This document shows, in pieces, positions 29,502-36,966 of a DNA stretch of 64,000 nucleotides (position 1 is its first letter; each line of letters starts with the position of its first letter). Where the stretch lies: positions 62,001 to 126,000 of the forward strand of contig JABLUY010000062.1 of NCBI GenBank assembly GCA_013306675.1. The letters are read 5' to 3'. The position numbers and the translations under genes are program-made. The notes under the pieces are model-generated. The model had not been told where the DNA came from. It made no database searches and was given only the letters and a program-made list of their open reading frames with translations. This DNA comes from Thraustochytrium sp. TN22. Lineage: Eukaryota; Sar; Bigyra; Thraustochytrida; Thraustochytriidae.

Positions 29502-30191
29502 ATGGCCAAGGACGCTGCCGCGCGTGAGGCCGAGGCCAACCACGGCGTCGCGGAAGGAAACGCCGTCAAGGAGGTGGCTGCGGACGAGCCGGCGGAGACC
29601 AAGCGCGAGGACGTCGAGCAGAAGGCTGACGAAGTCGGTGGTGCCAAGGAGGAGGGCGAGCAAGAGCAGCGCCAGGAGGAGCAGGCGCAGGCGCAGGCGC
29701 AGGCTCCGGCGGTGGACGACACGCAGGCGTCCGATCTCATCATGATCGATCAGGAGGAGCAGGACGCGGCCGCCGGTGCCGAGGGCCAGGAGGAGGAGGC
29801 GGAGGCGGCGGCGGACGAGACCGTCCAGGGCAAGGTCTCGTCCGCCGAGGCCAAAATCCCGTCCGCCGAGGCCAAGACGTCCGCCTCTGGCGAGACCGCA
29901 GAGACCAAGCGAGCGGACGAGGTGGCTGGCACGACGGATTCCAAGGAGGCTGGCGCTACGGAGGCCGGGCAGCCGGAACCTACTGAGGCCAAGGAAGACG
30001 ATTCCGCAGACGAGACTCAGGAGGGCTCCGCCAACCCTTCCCCGGAGGACAAACCCGGCAACGAGCCCGAGGCCGAGACCAAGCCGCCGACGTCAGCCGA
30101 GAAGAAGCGCGGCAGCCCCACCAAGGAAGACATCACGGAGGACTCGCCGCGGAAGCGCAGCAAGCGCGGGGCAGCTCTTCGGTCCGTGTGA
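29502..30191 (+). CDS. acidic, disordered hypothetical protein with C-terminal NLS
   Basis: 229 residues from MAKDAAAREAEANHG (ATG preceded by CACC). Almost entirely Glu/Ala/Asp/Lys/Gln, with degenerate repeats of the type SAEAK/SAEAKT and ETAETKR. The last 30 residues carry a basic cluster (PRKRSKRGA) that fits a nuclear localisation signal, after Ser/Thr-Pro sites. No folded domain is seen. The composition recalls histone chaperones or nucleolar acidic proteins, but that is only an analogy. The frame is open upstream through the AT-rich element, which looks like promoter rather than code. Confidence 0.6.
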   Translation: MAKDAAAREAEANHGVAEGNAVKEVAADEPAETKREDVEQKADEVGGAKEEGEQEQRQEEQAQAQAQAPAVDDTQASDLIMIDQEEQDAAAGAEGQEEEAEAAADETVQGKVSSAEAKIPSAEAKTSASGETAETKRADEVAGTTDSKEAGATEAGQPEPTEAKEDDSADETQEGSANPSPEDKPGNEPEAETKPPTSAEKKRGSPTKEDITEDSPRKRSKRGAALRSV

Positions 30192-30558
30192 GACTCGTTC
30201 AATCGTTCAAGCGAGGAAGTAAACGTGCAAGCTCAATCATTCTCTCAAAAACTTGTCGCTCGTACTGAGTCGTACAGAGCAGAGCGATCGCTCGCCTGCG
30301 CCCCCCGGCTCCGGCGCCGCGTAGATCGCCCTGACCCCCTTTTGGCTGTCAGCCTGCCTCAAGCTGTCGGAGCTGCGTTCAAACCGTAGCTTGCGAAGCG
30401 CGGGCGGCAACGCAAAGCGGCGCGCGCCCGCGGCGGCTGCGTAGCTTAGCGCGCTCACTCGCTCGCTGGCGCGCTCGTGCGTCCATCCGTCCGCTCGTCG
30501 TCCGCCCGTCCGTGCGCGAGCTCGTCCGCTCGGCGTTGGCGCGCTGGCCGCCGCCGCC
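30192..30558. other. intergenic upstream of YL1
   Basis: 367 bases. Nothing beyond GC-rich sequence with short CGCTCG runs shortly before the YL1 start was recognised. Confidence 0.5.
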
Positions 30559-31644
30559 ATGGCGCCGCCCGTCGACAAGGAGGAGGAGGCCTTCGAGCAG
30601 GCGAAAAAGAAGGAGGGCGAGAAGGAGCGGGACGAGGAGGAGGAGGACGAGGACGAGGACATGGAGGAGGGCAACGCGGAGGAGATCGAGGCGCCGGCGG
30701 AAAAGTACGTGGTGCCGGCGCGCAAGACGCGCGGCACGCGACTCAACGAGCTGGTGGGCGACGCGGCCGAGGCGGACGAGGAGTTCTGGGGCCAGGCGGC
30801 GTGGAAGGAGATCGAGGAGGACGACGAGATCCAGTCGGACGAGTACGACTCGGACGAGAAGAAGGACCTGGTCGACTCGGACTTTAGCGATGTGGACGAG
30901 GAGCAGGAGCACCGCGAACGCGCGCAGCAGGCACATGAGCAGGAGGAGCAACACAAGCGCGACCAGCGGCGCGCGAACGCAAAGCGGCGAAAGGGCGTCT
31001 ACGTGGATCCGGCGCTCAAGCCGGCGCTGCGTAAGAAGCGGCCCCGCGCCGGGGAGGCCGAGGGCGGCAGCTCCAGCGCGCCGCGACCGCGCAGCACCGC
31101 CTTCCCGCACCGCCGCAGCACACGCGAGACGACGAAGCTGCAGAGCAAGGCAACGGAGGACCTTAGCCGCCAGCGCACGGAGCGCGCCAAGGCCGCGCCC
31201 AAACGCGCGCGTGAACCACTCGTGCGCCTCACGCAGCAGGACCTGCTCGAGGAGGCGGCGCGGACAGAGATCGAGAACAAGCGCTCGCTCGAGCTCATGC
31301 TCATGCTGCAGGAGGAGAAGAAGCGCGAGAAGCAGGCCTCCGAGAAGCAGGCCTCCAAGCGCGTCATTTACTTCTCCTCTGCGCGCAACGTCAAGGTCGG
31401 CAAGGATCTCCGCGCCAACCCGCCGCCCATTTCCACGCTCACCTTCACCTACGTCGACAAGGTCCCGCCTGCCATCAACGCCAAGCCGCGCCGCCCGCCC
31501 GAGCAGCCGGTGTGTAGCGTTACTGGCCTACCGGCCAAGTACCGCGACCCCCTCACCGGCATTCCGTACCGCACCGTCGAGGCCTTCAAGGTTCTACGCA
31601 ACTCCGCTGACGCCGGCACTGCCAACAAGTCGACCTCCGCTTAG
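30559..31644 (+). CDS. VPS72: YL1/VPS72/SWC2, SWR1/SRCAP-type complex subunit
   Basis: 361 residues. In the SWR1/SRCAP complexes this subunit carries the H2A.Z-H2B dimer. The N-terminal YL1 region has the expected features: VPARKTRGTRLNELV, then acidic DEEFWGQAAWKEIEED and SDEYDSDEKKDLVDSDFSD. A Lys/Arg-rich linker contains KRRKGVYVDPALKP. The C-terminal YL1_C domain, about residues 318-348, is near-diagnostic (CSVTGLPAKYRDPLTGIPY...AFKVLR). The start ATG is the first in the frame after a GC-rich leader. Neighbours are unrelated in function except that several genes in the window act on chromatin. Confidence 0.92.
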   Translation: MAPPVDKEEEAFEQAKKKEGEKERDEEEEDEDEDMEEGNAEEIEAPAEKYVVPARKTRGTRLNELVGDAAEADEEFWGQAAWKEIEEDDEIQSDEYDSDEKKDLVDSDFSDVDEEQEHRERAQQAHEQEEQHKRDQRRANAKRRKGVYVDPALKPALRKKRPRAGEAEGGSSSAPRPRSTAFPHRRSTRETTKLQSKATEDLSRQRTERAKAAPKRAREPLVRLTQQDLLEEAARTEIENKRSLELMLMLQEEKKREKQASEKQASKRVIYFSSARNVKVGKDLRANPPPISTLTFTYVDKVPPAINAKPRRPPEQPVCSVTGLPAKYRDPLTGIPYRTVEAFKVLRNSADAGTANKSTSA

Positions 31645-31941
31645 TTCTTTCGACGTCAACTAGGCGACAACGAGGTCATGACGCGCCACGACTCTTCTCT
31701 GTCCATCTTTCCTTCGTAAGAACATACGAAGGCCATCTTGCGTGCGTACCATCTCGTGCAATGCGCTTGTCAAGCAGTGCGCCGGCGCCATTTCTGTGTC
31801 CCCTGCAGAGCTTGGAGATGTGATGTTCGCCGTCAGGTCGCGAGCGCGCTCCGGGTCCAGCACCTGTCCGTCTCGCGCATCGAGTCTGTCTTCTCCAAGT
31901 CCCTGCACGTGTTCGTGCAGAGTGCCTCGTCTCACTTGTTG

Positions 31942-31972
31942 CCGCTGCTGCTGCTGCTGCTGCTGCTGTTAC

Positions 31973-32018
<46 letters not shown>
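31942..32018. repeat. (CTG)n microsatellite, non-coding
   Basis: About 25 CTG units interrupted once by TTACCG near 31969. It lies about 300 bases after the YL1 stop. It is outside any supported gene, unlike the coding CTG run at 22286-22321. Confidence 0.95.
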
Positions 32019-32226
32019 AACGTTACTTGCGCACATGTCAGGCTGTCGCTTGCCGCTGCGTTTCTCTCTGCGGGCGTCAGATTGCGAGCGTGTCCCAGAC
32101 ATTGACGGGTCCACCTCTCATGAAGCGCCCGTGCTCGCGCAGGCTTGCGCTAGCCAGCCTACGACTACCAGCCAGCTGCCATCAAGAGTCCGCACAGAAC
32201 CGCAACTCAATCCCCTTTGGGCGGCA

Positions 32227-32256
32227 GCGAGCGAGCGAGCGAGCGAGCGAGCGAGC
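32227..32256. repeat. (GAGC)n tetranucleotide repeat
   Basis: About seven GAGC units followed by a CG-rich run, about 90-120 bases before the thiolase start. Confidence 0.9.
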
Positions 32257-32344
32257 GCGCGCGCGGGCGACAAGCAAGGCAGCAGAGCGTCAACGCCGGC
32301 AGCAGCATCTTCAGCACCGGCCCCAGCACCCCTGTTGCGGCAGC

Positions 32345-33610
32345 ATGGGCCGTCGTGTGTTCGTCGTGGGCGTGGGCATGACGCGGTTCGAGAAACCGGG
32401 CAGCGGCGAGCAGGACTACCCCGAGTTCGCGGCAACGGCCGGGCGGCGCGCGCTGGAGGACGCCGGCGTACAGTATGACGCGGTGCAGCAGGTGGTCGCC
32501 TCGTACTGCTACGGTGACTCGACGTGCGGGCAGCGCGCCGTGTACGAGCTGGGACTTTCGGGCGTCCCGATTTACAACGTGAACAACAACTGCGCGTCCG
32601 GAAGCTCGGCGCTCTTCATGGCCAAGCAGCTCGTGGAGGGCGGGCTCGCGGACTGCGTCATGGCGCTGGGTTTCGAGAAGATGCAGCGCGGCTCGCTGGG
32701 CGCCACCTTCCAGGACCGCACGAACCCGATGGACAAGCACATGATGGCCATGATGAGCCAGCACGAGTTCGCGCCGGCGCCGCCGGCCGCGCAGCTTTTC
32801 GGCAATGCCGGCAAGGAGCACGCGGAGCGCTATGGCACCAAGGACGAGACCTTTGCCAAGATCGCGCTCAAGAACCACCGCAACAGCACGCGCAACCCGT
32901 ACTCGCAGTTCATGGACGAGTACTCGCTGGACCAGATCCTCAAGAGCCCGCCGGTCTACGGCCCGCTCACCAAGCTGCAGTGCTGCCCGACCTCGGACGG
33001 CGCCGCCTCGGTCATCGTTGCGAGCGAGGACTTCGTGCGCGCCAACGGCCTCGAAGGCCAGGCCGTGGAGATCATCGGCATGAGCATGGCCACCGACAGC
33101 AAGGACGTCTTCGACGCGGGCAGCATGATGAAGCTTGTCGGATTCGACATGAGCCGGCGTGCTGCCGACGCCGCCTACAAGGCGGCCTCCGTGCGCCCTG
33201 AGGAGGTTCAGGTCTGCGAGCTGCACGACTGCTTCTCGGCCAACGAGCTCATCACCTACGAGGCGCTGCGCTTTTGCCCCGAGGGCAAGGCCGAGACCTT
33301 CGTGCAGACCGGCGGCAACGACTATGGCGGCCAGGTTGTCTGCCAGCCGAGTGGCGGGCTCATCTCAAAGGGCCACCCGCTCGGCGCGACCGGCCTTGCG
33401 CAGTGCTGCGAGATCGCCTGGCAGCTGCGCCATGAGGCTGGCCCGCGCCAGGTCAAGGACGTGCGTACCGGCATGACGCACAACCTCGGCCTTGGCGGCG
33501 CCGCCGTCGTCGGCCTCTACCGCCGTCCGCAGGAGTGGGCTGACGCCCAGCCCAAGCGCAAGGTCTCGCTCGCCACCGGCCCGCCCGACGCGCCGGCCGC
33601 GCGCCTCTAG
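32345..33610 (+). CDS. SCPx-type 3-ketoacyl-CoA thiolase, probably peroxisomal
   Basis: 421 residues. It is expected to cleave 3-oxoacyl-CoA, especially branched or sterol side-chain substrates. The nucleophile Cys83 lies in [17 protein letters not shown], His294 in [11 protein letters not shown] and His344 in [14 protein letters not shown]. The opening [17 protein letters not shown] and the block [18 protein letters not shown] are typical of the SCPx/non-specific lipid-transfer thiolase group. No C-terminal SCP2 domain is fused. The last three residues, ARL, fit the PTS1 pattern, suggesting peroxisomal import. The ATG was chosen because homology begins immediately after it. Confidence 0.92.
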   Translation: MGRRVFVVGVGMTRFEKPGSGEQDYPEFAATAGRRALEDAGVQYDAVQQVVASYCYGDSTCGQRAVYELGLSGVPIYNVNNNCASGSSALFMAKQLVEGGLADCVMALGFEKMQRGSLGATFQDRTNPMDKHMMAMMSQHEFAPAPPAAQLFGNAGKEHAERYGTKDETFAKIALKNHRNSTRNPYSQFMDEYSLDQILKSPPVYGPLTKLQCCPTSDGAASVIVASEDFVRANGLEGQAVEIIGMSMATDSKDVFDAGSMMKLVGFDMSRRAADAAYKAASVRPEEVQVCELHDCFSANELITYEALRFCPEGKAETFVQTGGNDYGGQVVCQPSGGLISKGHPLGATGLAQCCEIAWQLRHEAGPRQVKDVRTGMTHNLGLGGAAVVGLYRRPQEWADAQPKRKVSLATGPPDAPAARL

Positions 33611-33774
33611 ATCCTAGCTAATGCAGGCTCCAGCTAGTTAGAGCTCGCTCACTCACCAGAGCTAGCTCATAAGTTATCTCGCATTTTGCTTTTTGTCTGA
33701 TCAGGTTGGTCGCGTTCGCTCTGTGTGACCGTGACGCGTGGTAAAGTTACCATGGAGGGTACATTGTTCGCTTC

Positions 33775-34407
33775 CTACTGCACTTGTAAGTGGGCTTCCA
33801 AGGCTGCCTCGTGCGCCAGGCGCCAGCCCACGGCTTGCCGCCCGGACTCGCACGCCTTGCTCTCGCCCGCCGCCAGCGACTCCACAGCAGCCTGCCTTGC
33901 CGTGAGCAGCGCGGCGTCCGCTCGCGTCGCGAGCGCCCGCTCCACCTGCGTCTCGCTTTCGCGGCGCAGAGCGCCCAGGTCCACGGGCTGCGCCGAGCGC
34001 TCCACGGCTTCCTCGGCGAGCTCCAGGGCCTCGTGCAGGTGGTCGCCGCTCGCGCGCGTCTGCACGAGGCGGACCAGCGCCGCCTGGTGCTCGGACTCCA
34101 CGGCCACGCACGAGGCGTCCCGCGCACGCTGCAGCTTGAAGACCACCTCCGCTTTGCTCGCCAGCAGGTCCTCGGCTAGGGCGCCCACGGCCGCGGCCGC
34201 TGCCCGCGTCCGCGCCACCTCGCGCGCGTCCAGCGCCCACGCGTCCTCGCCCTGCGCGCGCGCGGCGGTTGCTGCGTGCTCAGCCCGCGCGCGCGACCCG
34301 GCCAACGTCGCGTCCAGCCGCCGCAGCCGCGCCACCACCTCGTCCGCGCCGCTCGGCCCGCGCTCCCGCTTCCCGGCGCCGGCGCGCCACGCCGCCAGCG
34401 TCTCCAT
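33775..34407 (-). CDS. small coiled-coil hypothetical protein
   Basis: 210 residues, almost wholly predicted alpha-helical by eye: long Ala/Glu/Arg/Leu heptad-like stretches without Pro or Gly breaks after residue 20. No catalytic motif, signal peptide or membrane segment is seen. It could be a structural or adaptor protein. It converges on the thiolase (164 bases between stops) and is divergent from the secreted protein gene. GC-rich DNA can yield such Ala/Arg-rich frames by chance, so confidence is moderate. Confidence 0.5.
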   Translation of the reverse strand: METLAAWRAGAGKRERGPSGADEVVARLRRLDATLAGSRARAEHAATAARAQGEDAWALDAREVARTRAAAAAVGALAEDLLASKAEVVFKLQRARDASCVAVESEHQAALVRLVQTRASGDHLHEALELAEEAVERSAQPVDLGALRRESETQVERALATRADAALLTARQAAVESLAAGESKACESGRQAVGWRLAHEAALEAHLQVQ

Positions 34408-34552
34408 CGCCGTGCGCGCGCTCGTGCTGCCTCGCCGCCGCGACTTGGTTCTGCATCGTCATCGTGCTCTTGCTCATCATCAACCGAGCCCGCAAGGGCA
34501 TCCTGGCCTCATGATGACGGAGGCAAGCGAGACGCCGACACCGAGCAAGGCT

Positions 34553-34623
34553 TGGACGCCGAGCGAGTCTCGGACGTTGAGCGAGTCTCGGACGCCGAGC
34601 GAGTCTCGGACGCCGAGCGAGTT
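34553..34623. repeat. 18-base tandem repeat, four units
   Basis: Unit CGGACGCCGAGCGAGTCT, with one unit changed to GTTG and the last truncated by a base. It would encode six-residue repeats if read, but no gene is supported here. Confidence 0.9.
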
Positions 34624-34917
34624 GCCGAGCGATAAATTCGTCTGCCTAGCGGGAGACCCTGGCCACCTTAGTGGTCTCCGGCTCGACAACTTGATGACTA
34701 CGAGCGCGGCCAGCAGGGAGGTGATCTCGACGTCGTCGCTCGTGGTCGACCGCATTTGCCTTGCCTTGTCTTGACGTGGTGCGGCTGACAAGTTGTTTTA
34801 GGCGTGGCGCGGCGTGGCGTCCGAGTCGGCGTGCCTTGCCGCGCCGCGCCGCTCTCCTACCTCCCCTGCACGCAGCAGGAAGCAGATCGCCAAGCTTTGC
34901 TCCAAGCGGCGCGCGCG

Positions 34918-34919
34918 GG

Positions 34920-34955
<36 letters not shown>

Positions 34956-34967
34956 CGGGCAGGCGGA
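34918..34967. repeat. (GCAG)n microsatellite in a 5' leader
   Basis: About eleven GGCA/GCAG units ending 9 bases before the ATG of the secreted-protein gene, so it is probably transcribed in its 5' UTR. Confidence 0.95.
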
Positions 34968-34975
34968 TCGGCGAG

Positions 34976-35500
34976 ATGCGCGTGCTCAAGCTGGTGGCGG
35001 TGGCGTGCGTGGCCGCGCTGGCCGCGCTGGCGCAGCCGGCCGAGGCGCAGTTCGATATGGCGGACATCATGGCCAGGCTGGACATGCCTGTCCCGGCGAG
35101 CGTGCTGGGCTACGCGAAGAAGGCCGGGCCGTACGTGAAGATGCTCACGAGCTCGATCGAGCCGGAGCAGTGCCGCAACCGCTGGGAAGGCCTCGCGAGC
35201 CGCATCACCGGCGCCGCGGAACGCGGCGAGGACTTGACCGTCATGAAGTTGCTGCAGAAGGTCTGCCATGTCGGCGACGAGTGCTTCGGCAAGGCGGTGG
35301 GGTCGCTCCAGGCGCTCGTCGAGCGCAACACCATGATCAAGACGCTCGTGAACACGCAGCTCGCCAAGGCCGACATGACCGTGGAGCAGATCGCCGGCGG
35401 TGCGCCGCTCGTCTTCATGGCTGCCTGCGCGCAGGTCGACGCGGAGGTCGCCGAGGAAGCGGCAGAGGCAGGCCTTCCGCCGCCCGAAAAGGAGCTCTGA
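34976..35500 (+). CDS. small secreted hypothetical protein
   Basis: 174 residues. Residues 1-23 (MRVLKLVAVACVAALAALAQ, then PAEA) form a textbook signal peptide with likely cleavage after AEA. The mature part is helical and has four Cys (EQC, KVC, DEC, AAC), an even number compatible with two disulfides. The tail is acidic. No known fold was recognised. The frame is open 54 codons upstream through the GCAG microsatellite, but the hydrophobic signal fixes the start. It is probably secreted or ER-luminal. Confidence 0.7.
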   Translation: MRVLKLVAVACVAALAALAQPAEAQFDMADIMARLDMPVPASVLGYAKKAGPYVKMLTSSIEPEQCRNRWEGLASRITGAAERGEDLTVMKLLQKVCHVGDECFGKAVGSLQALVERNTMIKTLVNTQLAKADMTVEQIAGGAPLVFMAACAQVDAEVAEEAAEAGLPPPEKEL

Positions 35501-35883
35501 TTGAACTTGCTTCTTCTAATATGTAGAACTCTTTTGAAACCCAGCTCTGCCCAAATGGAGCCGACCCTGCGCGGCGGCAATCCTCTGCTCCCTCGGTCGG
35601 AAGCGCCCCTCTCCACCCAAAAGTGACACAACATGCTCCGTCCATCTCACTCATGGTGTTTTTTACTAAGTTTAAGATTGCAATTCCGCATGCGCAGGCA
35701 GCTCGATGCCCCTGCAAGCCTACCGCGGCCCGCGTGCGGACATACAGCAGACAGACAGGCAGACAGACGGACTGGCAGGCGTCGCCCGGTTCCTCATGTC
35801 AAGAGACGCGCCCCAGTTCATCTTCTGCTCGGAGCGAAGATCCTCGCCGATGTCCACCTGATGCAGCTCCGTCGACGTGTGCA
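35501..35883. other. 3' flanks of the secreted-protein and NIP7 genes
   Basis: Convergent intergenic sequence. It contains a GACA/GGCA tetranucleotide tract at about 35747-35770 and a decayed copy of the NIP7 3' end (35814-35866). No gene was seen. Confidence 0.6.
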
Positions 35884-35937
35884 TCAGTTCATCTCCTGCT
35901 CGGAGCGCAGGTACTCGCCAATGTCCGCCTGATGCAG
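35814..35937 (-). repeat. tandem duplication of the NIP7 3' end
   Basis: The last codons and stop region of NIP7 (35885-35937) recur 71 bases downstream on the same strand (35814-35866), with about six or seven differences in 53 bases. The copy would read HQVDIGEDLRSEQKMN versus HQADIGEYLRSEQEMN in the gene. It lies after the NIP7 stop and is not part of the protein. Confidence 0.92.
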
Positions 35938-36426
35938 GACGGCCAGCGCAGTGGGCTCCAGGTTCGTCATGGCGGTCGTGGACTGCGCCGCAAGGCCAAA
36001 GCCTAGTGGCACGTTCGACAGGCTGTAGACCACGACGCCGGCGTACTGGGGCGTGTTCTCCGTAATCTTGCCGAGGCCAGTCTTGGTCACATGGTGGCCG
36101 TATAGGAAGCTCATCTCCGAGTTCGCCTTGACCCACACCTTGTACTTGGCGTACTGCGCGAGGAAGTCCAGGCACTGAATCACCAGGTGAAACTTGCCAG
36201 ACTTGGTGAACTTGCCGATGAGCGTGCCGAGCGCCACCAGGTTGTCCCGGCTCACATTCGACGCGCTCTTCAGCTGCGACTCGCTCACGTAGTACACGCG
36301 CTGCCGGTGCAGTCGGAACACATGCCGCTCGTCCTTGCGGTAGATGAGGCGAGCCACGTCGCTGCCCATGTACTTGGTCAGCTTGCCGAAGACCGTCTTG
36401 GTCTCATCGTCCGTCAGAGGCCGCAT
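35884..36426 (-). CDS. NIP7: 60S ribosome biogenesis factor NIP7
   Basis: 180 residues, exactly the usual length. NIP7 joins pre-60S particles and is needed for 27S pre-rRNA processing. The match is end to end: MRPLTDDETKTVFGKLTKYM at the start, RQRVYYVSESQL and LVALGTLIGKFTKSGKFHL in the middle. The C-terminal PUA domain has KYKVWVKANSEMSFLYGHHV, VVYSLSNVPLGFG and the ending ADIGEYLRSEQEMN. No introns. A short decayed copy of its last codons lies just downstream. Confidence 0.97.
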   Translation of the reverse strand: MRPLTDDETKTVFGKLTKYMGSDVARLIYRKDERHVFRLHRQRVYYVSESQLKSASNVSRDNLVALGTLIGKFTKSGKFHLVIQCLDFLAQYAKYKVWVKANSEMSFLYGHHVTKTGLGKITENTPQYAGVVVYSLSNVPLGFGLAAQSTTAMTNLEPTALAVLHQADIGEYLRSEQEMN

Positions 36427-36686
36427 CGTGCCACCACGGCCCGGCTTGCGACAAGCGCAGCGAGCTGAGTCGGCTCGCGACCTCGCCCTCTGGCGCGCCC
36501 TCTCGCCCTCTTCTCGCGCGGCCGCCCGCGTCCACTGCCGCCGCCGCCGCCGCCGCGCTCTGCTGGTTCTGCGCCGCGCCGTGGCCCTTGGCCAACCAGC
36601 CGTCGCCGGCCTATTCGCGCTTCGGCCTCTTTTCTGTTTCCCTCATCGCCGAGTGCCAAACTCATTGGCAACATTATGCCAAGGAG

Positions 36687-36800
36687 GGCGAGAACCGGGA
36701 GCTCGACGGCGAAGCCACCGTGCAAGTCAAGAACAGGGGGCCAGGCACGAAGGAGGCGGCCCGACAGTCTTCGGCTTGGTAAATACGCGGAGATCCGGCG
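36687..36800 (-). pseudogene. decayed duplicate of the GH3 gene 3' end
   Basis: About 114 bases aligning to 36990-37104, inside the last 45 codons of the GH3 gene, at roughly three-quarters identity with small indels. The copy still yields fragments such as WPPVLDLHG and VELPVL (gene: GPWVLDLHG, IELPVL). It sits about 300 bases downstream of the intact end, in the same orientation. Confidence 0.88.
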
Positions 36801-36840
36801 TGACATGGACGTGGAGCTTGGCGGGCCTTCGGCAAACGAA

Positions 36841-36910
36841 CAGGCAAGCAAGCAAGAAGGAAAGCAAGAAAACAAGAAAACAAGAAAACAAGAAAGCAAG
36901 AAAGCAAGAA
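36841..36910. repeat. AAGCAAGAA/AACAAGA short repeat
   Basis: About 70 bases of purine-rich AAGCAAG and AAACAAG units in an otherwise GC-rich region, in the 3' flank of the GH3 gene. Confidence 0.9.
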
Positions 36911-36966
36911 ACCAGAGCCAAGTCTCTCTCTCCAACATCTTTGCATCTCATCATGATACCGCCACC

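Larger units (their letters stand above)
31645..32344. other. intergenic between YL1 and thiolase
   Basis: 700 bases holding a long CTG microsatellite (31942-32018) and a GAGC tetranucleotide run (32227-32256) shortly before the thiolase ATG. No gene was recognised. The thiolase frame is open 106 codons upstream of the chosen ATG. Confidence 0.55.
34408..34975. other. divergent intergenic region with two tandem repeats
   Basis: Holds four copies of an 18-base unit (34553-34623) and a GCAG microsatellite (34918-34967) immediately before the start of the secreted-protein gene. No gene was recognised. Confidence 0.55.
36427..36966. other. intergenic between NIP7 and the GH3 gene
   Basis: NIP7 promoter side (36427-36680, with a GCC run near 36537) and the 3' flank of the GH3 gene. 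Contains a decayed copy of the GH3 3' end and an A-rich AAGCAAGAA repeat (about 36841-36910). Confidence 0.6.
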
